Part shown: piece after piece, positions 44,161 through 52,523 of the stretch
How positions within the stretch are numbered: the stretch's first letter is position 1
Layout of the letters: every line of letters starts with the position of its first letter
Assembly (NCBI RefSeq): GCF_025506355.1
Contig: NZ_JANZYP010000013.1
Location: 62,001 to 126,000 of the forward strand
Direction of reading: 5' to 3'
Length of the DNA: 64,000 bases
DNA from: Sphaerisporangium corydalis
Lineage (GTDB): Bacteria; Actinomycetota; Actinomycetes; Streptosporangiales; Streptosporangiaceae
The notes under the pieces: model-generated
Told to the model about the DNA's origin: nothing
The model's database searches: none
What the model saw: only the letters and a program-made list of their open reading frames with translations
Made by a program: the position numbers and the translations under genes

Positions 44161-45099
44161 ATGGGCAAGCACGTCATCGTCGGAGCCGGCCAGGTCGGAT
44201 CCCCGCTCGCCGAAGCGCTCGCGTCCAGCGGCCACGAGGTGACCGTGGTGACCAGGTCGGGTTCGGGCCCGGCCACACCAGGGGTGACACGACTCGCCGC
44301 GGACGCGAGCGACGGGGAACGGCTCGCGAGCATCGCCAAGGGCGCCGAGGCGCTCTACAACTGCGCGAACCCGCAGTACCACCGCTGGGCGCGGGACTGG
44401 CCGCCGATGGCGAACGCGATGCTCGGCGCGGCCGAGAAGAGCGGGGCGGTACTGGTCACGCTCAGCAACCTCTACGGGTACGGCCCGGTCGACCGGCCGA
44501 TGACCGAGGACCTGCCGCTGGCAGCGCCGGGCACCAAGGGCCGGGTCAGGGCGAAGATGTGGTCCGACGCGCTCGCCGCGCACCAGGCGGGGCGCGTGCG
44601 GATCACCGAAGTGCGGGGATCGGACTTCTTCGGCCCGAACATGATCGACCTGTCGTTCTTCGGCAGCCGGTTCATCAAGCCGATCCTGGCGGGGAAGACG
44701 GTGCGGGTGCCCGCCGACCCCGACCAGCCGCACAGCGTGACCTACCTCCCGGACGCGGCACGGGCCCTCGCGGTCGTGGCGCTCGACGAGCGGGCCTGGG
44801 GCCGCGCCTGGCACGTCCCCACCGGCCCCGCGCTCACGATCCGGCGGATGGCCGAGCGCATCGCCTCGGCCGAGGGAGCGCCCAAGCCCGAACTGGCCGC
44901 CATCCCGCACTGGACCATGCGCGCGGCCGGGCTCTTCTCACCCCTGCTCCGCGAACTGGAGGAGACCCGCTACCAGTTCGTCCGCCCCTTCATCCTCGAC
45001 TCCTCCGCCTTCGAAACCACCTTCGACGTCCCCTCGACCCCCTTCGACGACGCCCTCAAACACACCCTCACCTGGTGGCACACCACCCACCCCGCCTGA
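44161..45099 (+). CDS. NAD-dependent epimerase/dehydratase-like protein
   Basis: A 312-residue Rossmann-fold protein of the extended SDR type. The N-terminal VIVGAGQVGSPLAEALASSGHEV binds NAD(P). The usual catalytic YxxxK is not evident: the region reads SNLYGYGPVDRPMTE, so it may be an atypical SDR (NmrA or regulator-like) rather than a sugar epimerase. An AGAAGGAG site precedes the ATG at 44161. It is the second gene of the operator-controlled pair. Confidence 0.8.
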   Translation: MGKHVIVGAGQVGSPLAEALASSGHEVTVVTRSGSGPATPGVTRLAADASDGERLASIAKGAEALYNCANPQYHRWARDWPPMANAMLGAAEKSGAVLVTLSNLYGYGPVDRPMTEDLPLAAPGTKGRVRAKMWSDALAAHQAGRVRITEVRGSDFFGPNMIDLSFFGSRFIKPILAGKTVRVPADPDQPHSVTYLPDAARALAVVALDERAWGRAWHVPTGPALTIRRMAERIASAEGAPKPELAAIPHWTMRAAGLFSPLLRELEETRYQFVRPFILDSSAFETTFDVPSTPFDDALKHTLTWWHTTHPA

Positions 45100-45332
45100 G
45101 GGCCACCGGCACCGCCGATCACCATGCGAGGGCGTGACCGACGCGTTACGCTGTGTTGCCAAAGGGGTCCGGTTCTGTGCCGCGACCCGGGTGGCGGTGG
45201 CGTGCGGACGGAGGCGAGAAGTGACCCTTGGACGCGTGCCCTCAAACGAATGCCGCGGCGGGGCGCGCTACCCGGTGATCAGCCGATCGGCGATGATGAT
45301 GACGCGCGAGTCGACGGGAGGAGGAACGCGAC

Positions 45333-45998
45333 ATGGACGACATCAGAACCCGCACAGGGCTGCTGAGCCAGAGCGATGCCGCACGCTTCCTCGAAATCCG
45401 GCAGCAGACCTTCAACCGCTGGGCGCGAGATCACGAGGAGGATCCTCCGCTCCTGCACGTCCTTCCCTCGTCCATGCCCCGGGAGGCCACCGTCCCCCTC
45501 GTGGCGGTGGCGGAGGCCTACGTCCTGGACGCCCTGCGGCGGGCGGGCGTGAAGCCGCACAAGATCCGGCCCGCGCTGCGGCGGCTGCGGAAGGAGTTCG
45601 GACACGACTACGTTCTTCTGGCTCCCGAACTGGCGACCGACGGCATCGACGTCCTGTGGGACTTCTCTCGCACCAAGGCCGGTGCGGGGCTCATCGAGGC
45701 CAGGACCGGCCAGCATGTCATCCGCGAGATCGTGAGCGACTACCTCGACTACCTCATGCGCGCCGAGGACGGCTTTCCTGGGAGCCTGCGGCTGAGAAGC
45801 TGCCTCCCGTCGAACGTGGTGATAGACCCGCTCAGGGCGTTCGGGCAGCCCATCTTCGCGGGGACGCGTACCCGGGTGGCCGAGGTCGCGGCCATGATGA
45901 AGGCAGGGGAGGCGCCCGAGGTGATCGTCGATGAGCTCGGAGTCACCCTCGACGACGTCAGAACCGCCACCCGCATCCTCTTGGGCCACGCCGCCTGA
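45333..45998 (+). CDS. DUF433 antitoxin with N-terminal HTH
   Basis: A 221-residue protein. The N-terminus LLSQSDAARFLEIRQQTFNRWARD is a MerR/Xre-like helix-turn-helix. The C-terminus GQPIFAGTRTRVAEVAAMMKAGEAPEVIVDELGVTLDDVRTATRILL is the DUF433 (VapB-like) domain. DUF433 proteins pair with PIN-like toxins, and such a gene follows and overlaps it. It probably represses its own operon and neutralises the toxin. The gap 45100-45332 upstream shows no gene. Confidence 0.85.
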   Translation: MDDIRTRTGLLSQSDAARFLEIRQQTFNRWARDHEEDPPLLHVLPSSMPREATVPLVAVAEAYVLDALRRAGVKPHKIRPALRRLRKEFGHDYVLLAPELATDGIDVLWDFSRTKAGAGLIEARTGQHVIREIVSDYLDYLMRAEDGFPGSLRLRSCLPSNVVIDPLRAFGQPIFAGTRTRVAEVAAMMKAGEAPEVIVDELGVTLDDVRTATRILLGHAA

Positions 45999-46428
45999 GT
46001 TCTATCTCGACGAGAACAGCGTCAGCCGCAGCGTCCGCAAACTGCTCTCCGGGTTGGGCTATCAGGTGCATACACCGGCTGAGTTGTTCGGATCACGGGA
46101 GAAGGCCCTGGGCGCGCCTGACGATCAGTGGCTGCCGCTGGTCGGGCAGCGCGGCTGGGTGGTGATCGCGTCGGACATCCACATCTTTCAACGCCCGCAC
46201 GAGTACCAGGCATATCTCAAGGCCAGGGTCGCGGTCTTCCTGCTACCGGGGGAGTCGAGGGTCGAGGAGCGCATGGACTTGATCACCTGCGGTCTGTCGG
46301 TGATGTGCGGTGAGGCGAGCCAGCATCGCTCGGGTGTGTGGCGGTTGACTCCGCGAGGGCCCGAGCCATACGTAACGCCGATCACCAAGGGGAGGCGATC
46401 GCCACGCTCCAAGACCCGGAGCGGGTGA
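45931..46428 (+). CDS. PIN-like (VapC45-type) toxin
   Basis: A PIN-like nuclease domain begins at FYLDENSVSRSVRKLLSGLGYQVHTPAELFG and continues DDQWLPLVGQRGWVVIASDIHIF, with acidic residues (Asp in LDEN, DDQW, ASD) suited to metal binding. The only usable in-frame start is ATG 45931, 68 bp inside the antitoxin gene. That adds a Ser/Pro-rich N-terminal extension of about 23 residues. RNA cleavage is the expected activity from the family. The C-terminal tail is basic. Confidence 0.75.
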   Translation: MSSESPSTTSEPPPASSWATPPEFYLDENSVSRSVRKLLSGLGYQVHTPAELFGSREKALGAPDDQWLPLVGQRGWVVIASDIHIFQRPHEYQAYLKARVAVFLLPGESRVEERMDLITCGLSVMCGEASQHRSGVWRLTPRGPEPYVTPITKGRRSPRSKTRSG

Positions 46429-46512
46429 GTCAGCGGAGGGCCGGGGGTCGTCCGTTGGTGAATGGTGCGGATTGGGTGGTGGGGGGTGGGGGCGGTCGGC
46501 AGGATGCCGGGT

Positions 46513-47073
46513 ATGGGTGGTGGGTTCGTGAGCGGTGGGGTGCGGCGGGCGGTGGTGGGGGACGCGGCGGCGCTGGTGCGGCTGCGCGGTCTCATGCTGG
46601 AGGCGATGGGGATGACGGTCGGGGGCGAGGACGCGGGGTGGCGCGCGGTCGCCGAGGCGTGGTTCGCCGAACGGTTGCGGGACAAGGCGAACTTCGTCGC
46701 CTATGTCGTGGAGGACGCGGAGCTCGGGGTCGTGTCCAGCGCGGTCGGCGCCTGCGAACGGCGCGCTCCGGGGCCGGTGAACCCGGCGGGGGTGCACGGG
46801 CACGTGTCGAACATCAGCACCGATCCTCGCAGGCGGCGCCGTGGTCACGCCAGGGCGTGCCTGGACGCGGTGCTCGGCTGGTTCCGTGAGGAGACCGAGG
46901 TGCGGGTGATCGACCTCAACGCCACCGGCGACGGCATCGAGCTCTACCGTTCCGTCGGTTTCGATGCTCCGCGCTTCCCCGCCCTCCAGCTCAGGATCAG
47001 GGAGATGACCACCGCGTCCGGCCGGGCGACGGACGCCGACCGGCCAGGTGGCGGCCGTAGTCTCTGGGCATGA
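46513..47073 (+). CDS. GNAT-family N-acetyltransferase
   Basis: An acetyltransferase of about 186 residues with the acetyl-CoA binding segment ISTDPRRRRRGHARACLDAVLGWF (R/Q-x2-G-x-A motif) and the strand FVAYVVEDAELGVVSSAVGACE. The start is uncertain: ATG 46462, 46504 or 46513 or GTG 46528 are all in frame, and homology begins at VRRAVVGDAAALVRLRG. It overlaps the next gene by 4 bp, so the two are probably co-transcribed. The substrate is unknown. Confidence 0.8.
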   Translation: MGGGFVSGGVRRAVVGDAAALVRLRGLMLEAMGMTVGGEDAGWRAVAEAWFAERLRDKANFVAYVVEDAELGVVSSAVGACERRAPGPVNPAGVHGHVSNISTDPRRRRRGHARACLDAVLGWFREETEVRVIDLNATGDGIELYRSVGFDAPRFPALQLRIREMTTASGRATDADRPGGGRSLWA

Positions 47074-48179
47074 CGACGACGCGGGTGGCGATGATCGGTC
47101 TCGGGGACATCGCGGAGAAGGCGTACCTGCCGGTGCTGGGGGCCACGCCCGGCCTCGACCTGCTGCTCTGCACGCGGAACCGGGCGACTCTCGCGCGTCT
47201 CGGGGACGAGTACCGGATCCGGGAGAGGTTCACCTCGGTGGAGCAGGTGATCGGCGCCGGCGTCGAGGCGGCGTTCGTACACGCGTCCACCCAGGCGCAC
47301 CCGGAGATCGTGACGGCGTTGCTCCGGGCCGGCGTGCACGTGTACGTGGACAAGCCGCTGGCCTACGACCTCGCCGACGCCGAAAAGCTGGTGGGTCTCG
47401 CGGGGGAGCGCGGGCTCTCGCTCATGGTGGGGTTCAACCGAAGGTACGCGCCGGGGTACGCCGGTCTGCGGAACCTGCCCCGGGACCTGATCGTCATGCA
47501 GAAGCATCGAGCCGGGCAGCCGGACGACCCCCGGCGGGTTGTCTTCGACGACTTCATCCACGTGGTGGATACGCTGCGATTTCTGGCGCCGGGGGATATT
47601 TCCGATACGAGGATCGAGGTCCGGACGCGGGGTGGACTGCTGGAACACGTGGTCCTGCACCTCTCCGGCCGTACCGATCCGGGATCGGGCCGTACCGATC
47701 CGGGAACGGGACACGCGGACCCCGGGGTCGGTCACGCGGAGCAGAGGGACGGCCGTGCGGAGACGGGAGCCGGTGGCGTGGAGTCGGGGGCCGATGGGTT
47801 CGAGTGGGTGGGTGGTCGTGGGGAGCGGGGAGCCGGAGTTGCTGGGCGGGGGGAAAGGGGTGGTTCGGACGTGGGCGGGTTCACGGCGATCGGGATGATG
47901 AGCAGGGTGAGCGGGTCGAGTGAGGAGACCTGCGAGATCATCGGGGGCGGCGGCAAACGCCGCATCGTCAACCTCGCCGAGGTCGTCGACTACGACGGCG
48001 CGGAGACGGTGACCCGGCGCGGCGACTGGATCCCGGTCGCGCGGCAGCGGGGCATCGAGCAGGTGTGCCACGAGTTCCTCGCGTCCCTGCGCGACGGCCG
48101 CGTCATCTCCGCCGCCGACGCCCTGCTGACCCACGCCACGTGCGAGCAGATCGTCACCGCCGCCGGTTCGCCCTCATAG
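47070..48179 (+). CDS. Gfo/Idh/MocA oxidoreductase with low-complexity insert
   Basis: A 369-residue NAD(P)-dependent oxidoreductase. The N-terminal Rossmann motif is VAMIGLGDIAEKAYLPVL, and VDKPLAYDL carries the conserved Lys-Pro of the family. The C-terminal substrate domain is interrupted at about residues 200-270 by a Gly/Asp/Arg/Glu repeat (GRTDPGS, GRTDPGT, GHADPGV and further Gly-rich units) not expected in this fold. After it the domain resumes with FTAIGMMSRVSGSSEETCEIIG, so the insert is in frame and probably a surface loop. Substrate unknown. Confidence 0.85.
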   Translation: MTTTRVAMIGLGDIAEKAYLPVLGATPGLDLLLCTRNRATLARLGDEYRIRERFTSVEQVIGAGVEAAFVHASTQAHPEIVTALLRAGVHVYVDKPLAYDLADAEKLVGLAGERGLSLMVGFNRRYAPGYAGLRNLPRDLIVMQKHRAGQPDDPRRVVFDDFIHVVDTLRFLAPGDISDTRIEVRTRGGLLEHVVLHLSGRTDPGSGRTDPGTGHADPGVGHAEQRDGRAETGAGGVESGADGFEWVGGRGERGAGVAGRGERGGSDVGGFTAIGMMSRVSGSSEETCEIIGGGGKRRIVNLAEVVDYDGAETVTRRGDWIPVARQRGIEQVCHEFLASLRDGRVISAADALLTHATCEQIVTAAGSPS

Positions 48180-48283
48180 CCGGTCAAGGACCTGTCGCGA
48201 ACCAGGGCTCGGCCGTGGCGGCGACGCGGTCGGCGTCGCCCGTGAGGCCCATGACCTCCAGGGACTCCGCCATGCCTACCGGG

Positions 48284-49705
48284 TCACTCGGCGGCGCCGG
48301 ACTGGGTGAGGAGGTTCTGGTACCAGGTGTCGTACGGGTGGTTGGTCGCCGGATAGTTGGCCAGGGGGTTGGTGGCGTTGCCGGCCGAGTCGAAGTCCCA
48401 GCCGCGTACGAGCCGCCCCGCCTGCCGCGCCGCGGTGATGAACGAGGACTCGCCGGCGGGGGCGGCGTAGAACAGCGCGCCCTGCTGGAGTTCCGCGCTG
48501 TCGCCCTTCTGGAACTCGCCGAAGGCGGTCTGCGGGAAACGGATGCGGTCGCCGGTGAACCTGTCGGTGTCGATCCGCAGGGTCTGGGCCGGGGTCGAGC
48601 CGTCGGCGCCGTTCCACACGTGCACGCGCGAGGCGCCACTGGCCGAGGTGGTCGCGTCGTAGCGGGCGTCGGAGGTCTTGGCGTTGCCGCTCCACGCGAC
48701 CGTCATGGCGCCGGCGTTGAGCGAGCCGTTCCAGGTCCAGTTCTGGTTGCTGCTGTTGCTGCGATGTATCTCGCGCACCTGGGTGCCCGCCGCGTCGGTG
48801 AACCTGACCGTCGGCAGGACGCCGTCGTCGTACCGCCGGCTGGCCGACCAGGTGATCTCGCCATCGGCACCGAGATGACCGACGTGATACCACAGCGTGC
48901 TTGCGCTCTGCGACTGGTGGACCTCGACCAGGTCGCCGTTGTCGTTCAGCGCGACGGCCGGCGTGACGCCGGTGTCGTACCTGCCGTGGCGCAGCCAGGT
49001 CACCCGGCCGTCGGCACCGTAGCTGCCTGTCCAGTACCAGAGCACGCCCGCGCCCGAGTCGTTCACCTGTACGACCTGGCCGCGACTGTTGATCGCGACG
49101 GCCGGGTGGTAGCCGATGTCGCGTTTGTACGCGGTGCGTGTCTTGCCGTCGCCGGAGATCACCGCGAGCACCCGGCCGCGCAGCGCGTCCACCGAAGGTG
49201 AGGTGGCCGGGTAGTCCCTGGCCCAGTACAGCCGCGAGCCGAAGACCGAAGTGAGCTCCTGGTTGAGCGCGGCCAGGTTGCCCGCGGCGTACGAGGCGTT
49301 GTCGGTCAGGTCGTCCTTGACGTCGAGCGCGACGACGATCGGCGCGGCGGTGGGGTGCTGCGCGGACCAGGCGTTGATCACGGTGAGCCAGTCACGCAGC
49401 CGATTCGACGCGGGGTTCCCCGTGTGGTCGACCAGGTTGCCGGGCGAGTCATGCCCGACGGAGTAGTCCTGCGAGGTGGCATATTCGTTGTCGTGAATGT
49501 CGAGTTCGACAAAGCGGATGCCGTGGTCGAGCTGGTAGGCGATCGAGTTCTTCGCGCCGTCGACGTTGCCGGAGTAACTGTTGTGCGTGGCCCGGAAGAT
49601 CGCCGACGATAACGGCGACTCCGCCGCCGCCTCGGCGTTTCCGCTGATCAGCGGCACGAATCCGGCGATGAGGAGTGCGGGCAGGACGAGTCTTGATCGG
49701 GACAT
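48284..49705 (-). CDS. Secreted PI-PLC-like phosphodiesterase with propeller-like repeats
   Basis: A 473-residue exported protein. Residues 1-27 are a signal peptide ending NAEAAAES. The PI-PLC X-like domain follows: catalytic-type His in RATHNSYSG, then VELDIHDNE and the second His region DYSVGHDSPGN. Residues about 240-360 hold beta repeats of the form VxVNDSGAGVLWYWTGSYGADGRVTWLRHGRYDTGV, resembling tachylectin/FG-GAP propellers. ATG 49705 is chosen because the signal peptide starts there; the frame extends 78 codons upstream without support. Phosphodiester cleavage is inferred. It converges with the Gfo/Idh/MocA gene. Confidence 0.8.
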   Translation of the reverse strand: MSRSRLVLPALLIAGFVPLISGNAEAAAESPLSSAIFRATHNSYSGNVDGAKNSIAYQLDHGIRFVELDIHDNEYATSQDYSVGHDSPGNLVDHTGNPASNRLRDWLTVINAWSAQHPTAAPIVVALDVKDDLTDNASYAAGNLAALNQELTSVFGSRLYWARDYPATSPSVDALRGRVLAVISGDGKTRTAYKRDIGYHPAVAINSRGQVVQVNDSGAGVLWYWTGSYGADGRVTWLRHGRYDTGVTPAVALNDNGDLVEVHQSQSASTLWYHVGHLGADGEITWSASRRYDDGVLPTVRFTDAAGTQVREIHRSNSSNQNWTWNGSLNAGAMTVAWSGNAKTSDARYDATTSASGASRVHVWNGADGSTPAQTLRIDTDRFTGDRIRFPQTAFGEFQKGDSAELQQGALFYAAPAGESSFITAARQAGRLVRGWDFDSAGNATNPLANYPATNHPYDTWYQNLLTQSGAAE

Positions 49706-49959
49706 TCTTTGATCTTCACATCGGCGATGATCCCCGACAATACGATCACATGTGCGGTTCAGGTCTTCTTCTTGAACAGTGGCCTGCGGAGCCTCGGTTG
49801 TTTGAGTAATCACCGATATAGAGCCCCGGGCGGATAAACAGACGAACACCCTTGGCCTCCGTGGCGCGATGCCCATCCTGAGGCTGAGTACGACGCCGGG
49901 GGCGTTCACCGCCGAGATAATCACGAGCGTTGTGATCACGGTGCGGGCAGGATGTTGTC

Positions 49960-51471
49960 GTGGACCATGTTCTGTGCGGCCTTGCCTTCAATCCGGCCCT
50001 GCCGTCTGAGGTGGTCGACCGGCTGATCGCGACCGCCGACGAGGACATCGCCGCCGGTCTGGCCGAGCGTGCGGACCTCACCCGTGCGCAGGCCGCCGCG
50101 CTGGCCTCGCGCAGTGAACAGAGCATCGCGAGACTCGCCGAGCGGGGCCTGCTGAAGGCCGACGACGTCGATCCGGTGGCGCGGCCGCTCGCCGCGCTCG
50201 CCCTGCTTGCCGAGGGTGCCGGTCGCCCGGAGTGGGCACGCCTGCTCGCGGCGGACCCGATCGCCGGACACCGGGAGAAACTGGCCGCCTGTCCCGGCCT
50301 TCCGCCGGAGGTGACGGAGACCCTCGCAGCCGACGCGGACATCCGGGTCGTCGTGGAACTCGCGCTGTGGGCGACACCGGACATGGCCGCCCGGCTGGCG
50401 GAGCACCCGCATGCCGAGGTCCGCAGCGCGGTGGCATGCAACGAGGTGACCCCTCCGACGGTGCTGGCCGCCCTGGTCGGCGGCGAAGGGCTGCCCCCGG
50501 CGCGGCGGTGCCTGGTCTGTGATCGCGAGGAGATCCCGTTCACCCACGATCCGGAATGCCCCAGGCTCGACTGCGACCTGCCGCCGGGTGCCTCATGTGA
50601 CGGCTCTCACGAGTCCACCGTTCACCAGACGCACCTGAACGCGCTGGGGAACCCGGCCACGCCCGCCGCGGCCGTCGTCGGCTTCGCCGGCCATTCCTCG
50701 ATGCTGCTCCGCTGGTCGCTGGCCGCCCGCCCCGACCTGCCCTCGGCGACGTACGAACGTCTCGCGGGCAGTCCGGAACCCGGTGTCCGTGCCACCCTCG
50801 CCGCGAATCCCGCGATCGACGACGACCTGATCCGCGTACTGTCCATCGATCCCGGCCACGACGTGCGACGCGGCGTCGCCCGCAACCCCCGCGTGCCGCT
50901 GGAGGTCCTCACCCGCCTGGCGGGCACCGCCGGAATCGGCCCCGTCCTGCTGCCTCGGATCGCCACCGCCTCGCCCGCCGAGGTTGAAGAACTGGCCGCA
51001 TCGCCGGATCCGGCCGTACGGATGCTGCTAGCCGAACGGCGCGACCTGCCCCCAGAGATCCGCGACGCGCTGGCCGCCGACCCCGACGCCAAGGTGCTCA
51101 AGTCCATCGCACCGCACCCGGGCCTGTCCGAAGCCCGGCTACGTGCCATGGTGGACCGGCACGGGGTGCGCGTCGTCGCCAGGGTGGCGAGAAACCCGGA
51201 CGCCTCGCCGGCGTTGCTGGAAGACCTGACCCGGCACCGGCCGCCGGTGAGCAAGGCGTTCCGTGAGATAGCCCGGCGGCGCGACGTGACGGCCCCGGCA
51301 CTGCTGGCCTGCCTGCTGGAACGGCAGGCCAGGCCCATCGCCGCCGGTCACCCGGGCCTGCCGCCCCAGCTCATCGTCGAGCTGCTCGCCGATGACGACT
51401 GGCAGGTGGTACAGGCGGCAGCGGCCAATCCGTCGCTGCCGACCGCGGTGATGCTGAAGCTGGCGCCCTGA
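49960..51471 (+). CDS. Leucine-rich-repeat-variant protein with cysteine cluster
   Basis: A 503-residue helical-repeat protein resembling LRV/HEAT-like proteins. Repeats take the form LAEHPHAEVRSAVACNEVTPPTVLAALV and LLAERRDLPPEIRDALAADPDAKVLKSIAPHPGLS, about 24 residues each. At about residues 187-215 a cluster of five cysteines and two histidines (CLVCDREEIPFTHDPECPRLDCDLPPGASCDGSH) interrupts the array and could bind zinc or an iron-sulfur cluster; the founding LRV protein carries such a cluster. GTG 49960 has CAGGA upstream. The 254-bp gap to the divergent PLC gene shows no further gene. Confidence 0.75.
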   Translation: MDHVLCGLAFNPALPSEVVDRLIATADEDIAAGLAERADLTRAQAAALASRSEQSIARLAERGLLKADDVDPVARPLAALALLAEGAGRPEWARLLAADPIAGHREKLAACPGLPPEVTETLAADADIRVVVELALWATPDMAARLAEHPHAEVRSAVACNEVTPPTVLAALVGGEGLPPARRCLVCDREEIPFTHDPECPRLDCDLPPGASCDGSHESTVHQTHLNALGNPATPAAAVVGFAGHSSMLLRWSLAARPDLPSATYERLAGSPEPGVRATLAANPAIDDDLIRVLSIDPGHDVRRGVARNPRVPLEVLTRLAGTAGIGPVLLPRIATASPAEVEELAASPDPAVRMLLAERRDLPPEIRDALAADPDAKVLKSIAPHPGLSEARLRAMVDRHGVRVVARVARNPDASPALLEDLTRHRPPVSKAFREIARRRDVTAPALLACLLERQARPIAAGHPGLPPQLIVELLADDDWQVVQAAAANPSLPTAVMLKLAP

Positions 51472-51512
51472 CCGGTGAGAGGAACGCCGGCTGGACGGGC
51501 CTGGTGGGCGGG

Positions 51513-52523
51513 TCAGCGGGTGGTGAGGTAGTGGGTGGATAGGGTGCGGAGGGTGGTGTGGGTGGAGGCGTAGGGGGTGGGGGTGTTTAGGTAGGCCTTG
51601 GGGATTTTGGCGACCATTGTGTAGTTGGTGTCGCAGACGTTGCCGACGGGGGCCTCGGCGCCCTGGCTGACGAGTTGGTAGGCGTCCAGTTCGTCCAGGC
51701 CGGTCAGGGAGGACGTCCAGGTGACGAGGTCGTGCTGGCTGATGCGGTAGGCGTCCTCAAGCGGGCGTGCCGACCCGGTGGACATGATGTGCAGGTCGTC
51801 CTCCAGCCGGGGCCACGGGGTGGTGACGCCCTTGATGAGGTCGACCGCGACGACGGTGTTCATCGCGGCCTCCACCGCCGTGCCGCAGACCTCCCCGTGT
51901 CCCTGGCGGCAGTGCCCGTCGCCGATGGAGAACAGTGCGCCGTCGACGTTGACCCCGAGGTAGACGGTGACCCCGGCCCGCAGCTCGGGGGTGTCCATGT
52001 TGCCGCCGTGCGCGTCCGGGGTGATCGTCATCCGGGCCTCTGAGGCGGCGGGGGCGACGCCGACCGTGCCGTGCATGGGGTCGAGCGGCATCTCGACGGC
52101 GAAGTCGCCGCGCCTGGCCTGGTAGCGCACGACCCGCTTCTCGCGGTCGACCTCGTACAGCCACACGACTTCGTCCAGCGGCGGCTGGAGCATGGCGGTG
52201 GTGTGGGTGCCGGTCAGCGCGCCGAAGTGCGGGAACGTGGTGGACACCGCCCAGTCGCGTGCCGGTTCGATCGAGATGAAGTGCAGGGCGAGCGTGTCGC
52301 CGGGTTCGGCGCCCTCGACGTGGAAGGGGCCGGTCACCGGGTTGAGGTAGGGGAACTCGCACACCTTGGAGGGGAGGTCGCCGAACCCGCGTACCCGCCC
52401 GCCGAAGCAGTCCTCGGTGAAGAGCTCCACGACCGTGCCCGGCCGGACCCTGCCCACGGCGGGGCGTCCGCCGAAGGTGTAGGACAGCTCTTCGGGGGCG
52501 GGCTGGTAGGAGACGACGTTCAC
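51513..52523 (-). CDS. fmdA: Acetamidase/formamidase
   Basis: A 336-residue FmdA/AmdA-family amidohydrolase that releases ammonia from formamide or short aliphatic amides. It contains HVEGAEPGDTLALHFISIEP, DAHGGNMDTPELRAGVTVYLGVNVDGALFSIGDGHCRQGHGEVCGTAVE, the conserved metal/active-site region. The start is GTG 52523 with GGAGG upstream, overlapping the permease stop by 4 bp. Operon partners (permease, AmiC-like sensor upstream) support amide use. The exact substrate is not decided by sequence. Confidence 0.92.
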   Translation of the reverse strand: MNVVSYQPAPEELSYTFGGRPAVGRVRPGTVVELFTEDCFGGRVRGFGDLPSKVCEFPYLNPVTGPFHVEGAEPGDTLALHFISIEPARDWAVSTTFPHFGALTGTHTTAMLQPPLDEVVWLYEVDREKRVVRYQARRGDFAVEMPLDPMHGTVGVAPAASEARMTITPDAHGGNMDTPELRAGVTVYLGVNVDGALFSIGDGHCRQGHGEVCGTAVEAAMNTVVAVDLIKGVTTPWPRLEDDLHIMSTGSARPLEDAYRISQHDLVTWTSSLTGLDELDAYQLVSQGAEAPVGNVCDTNYTMVAKIPKAYLNTPTPYASTHTTLRTLSTHYLTTR

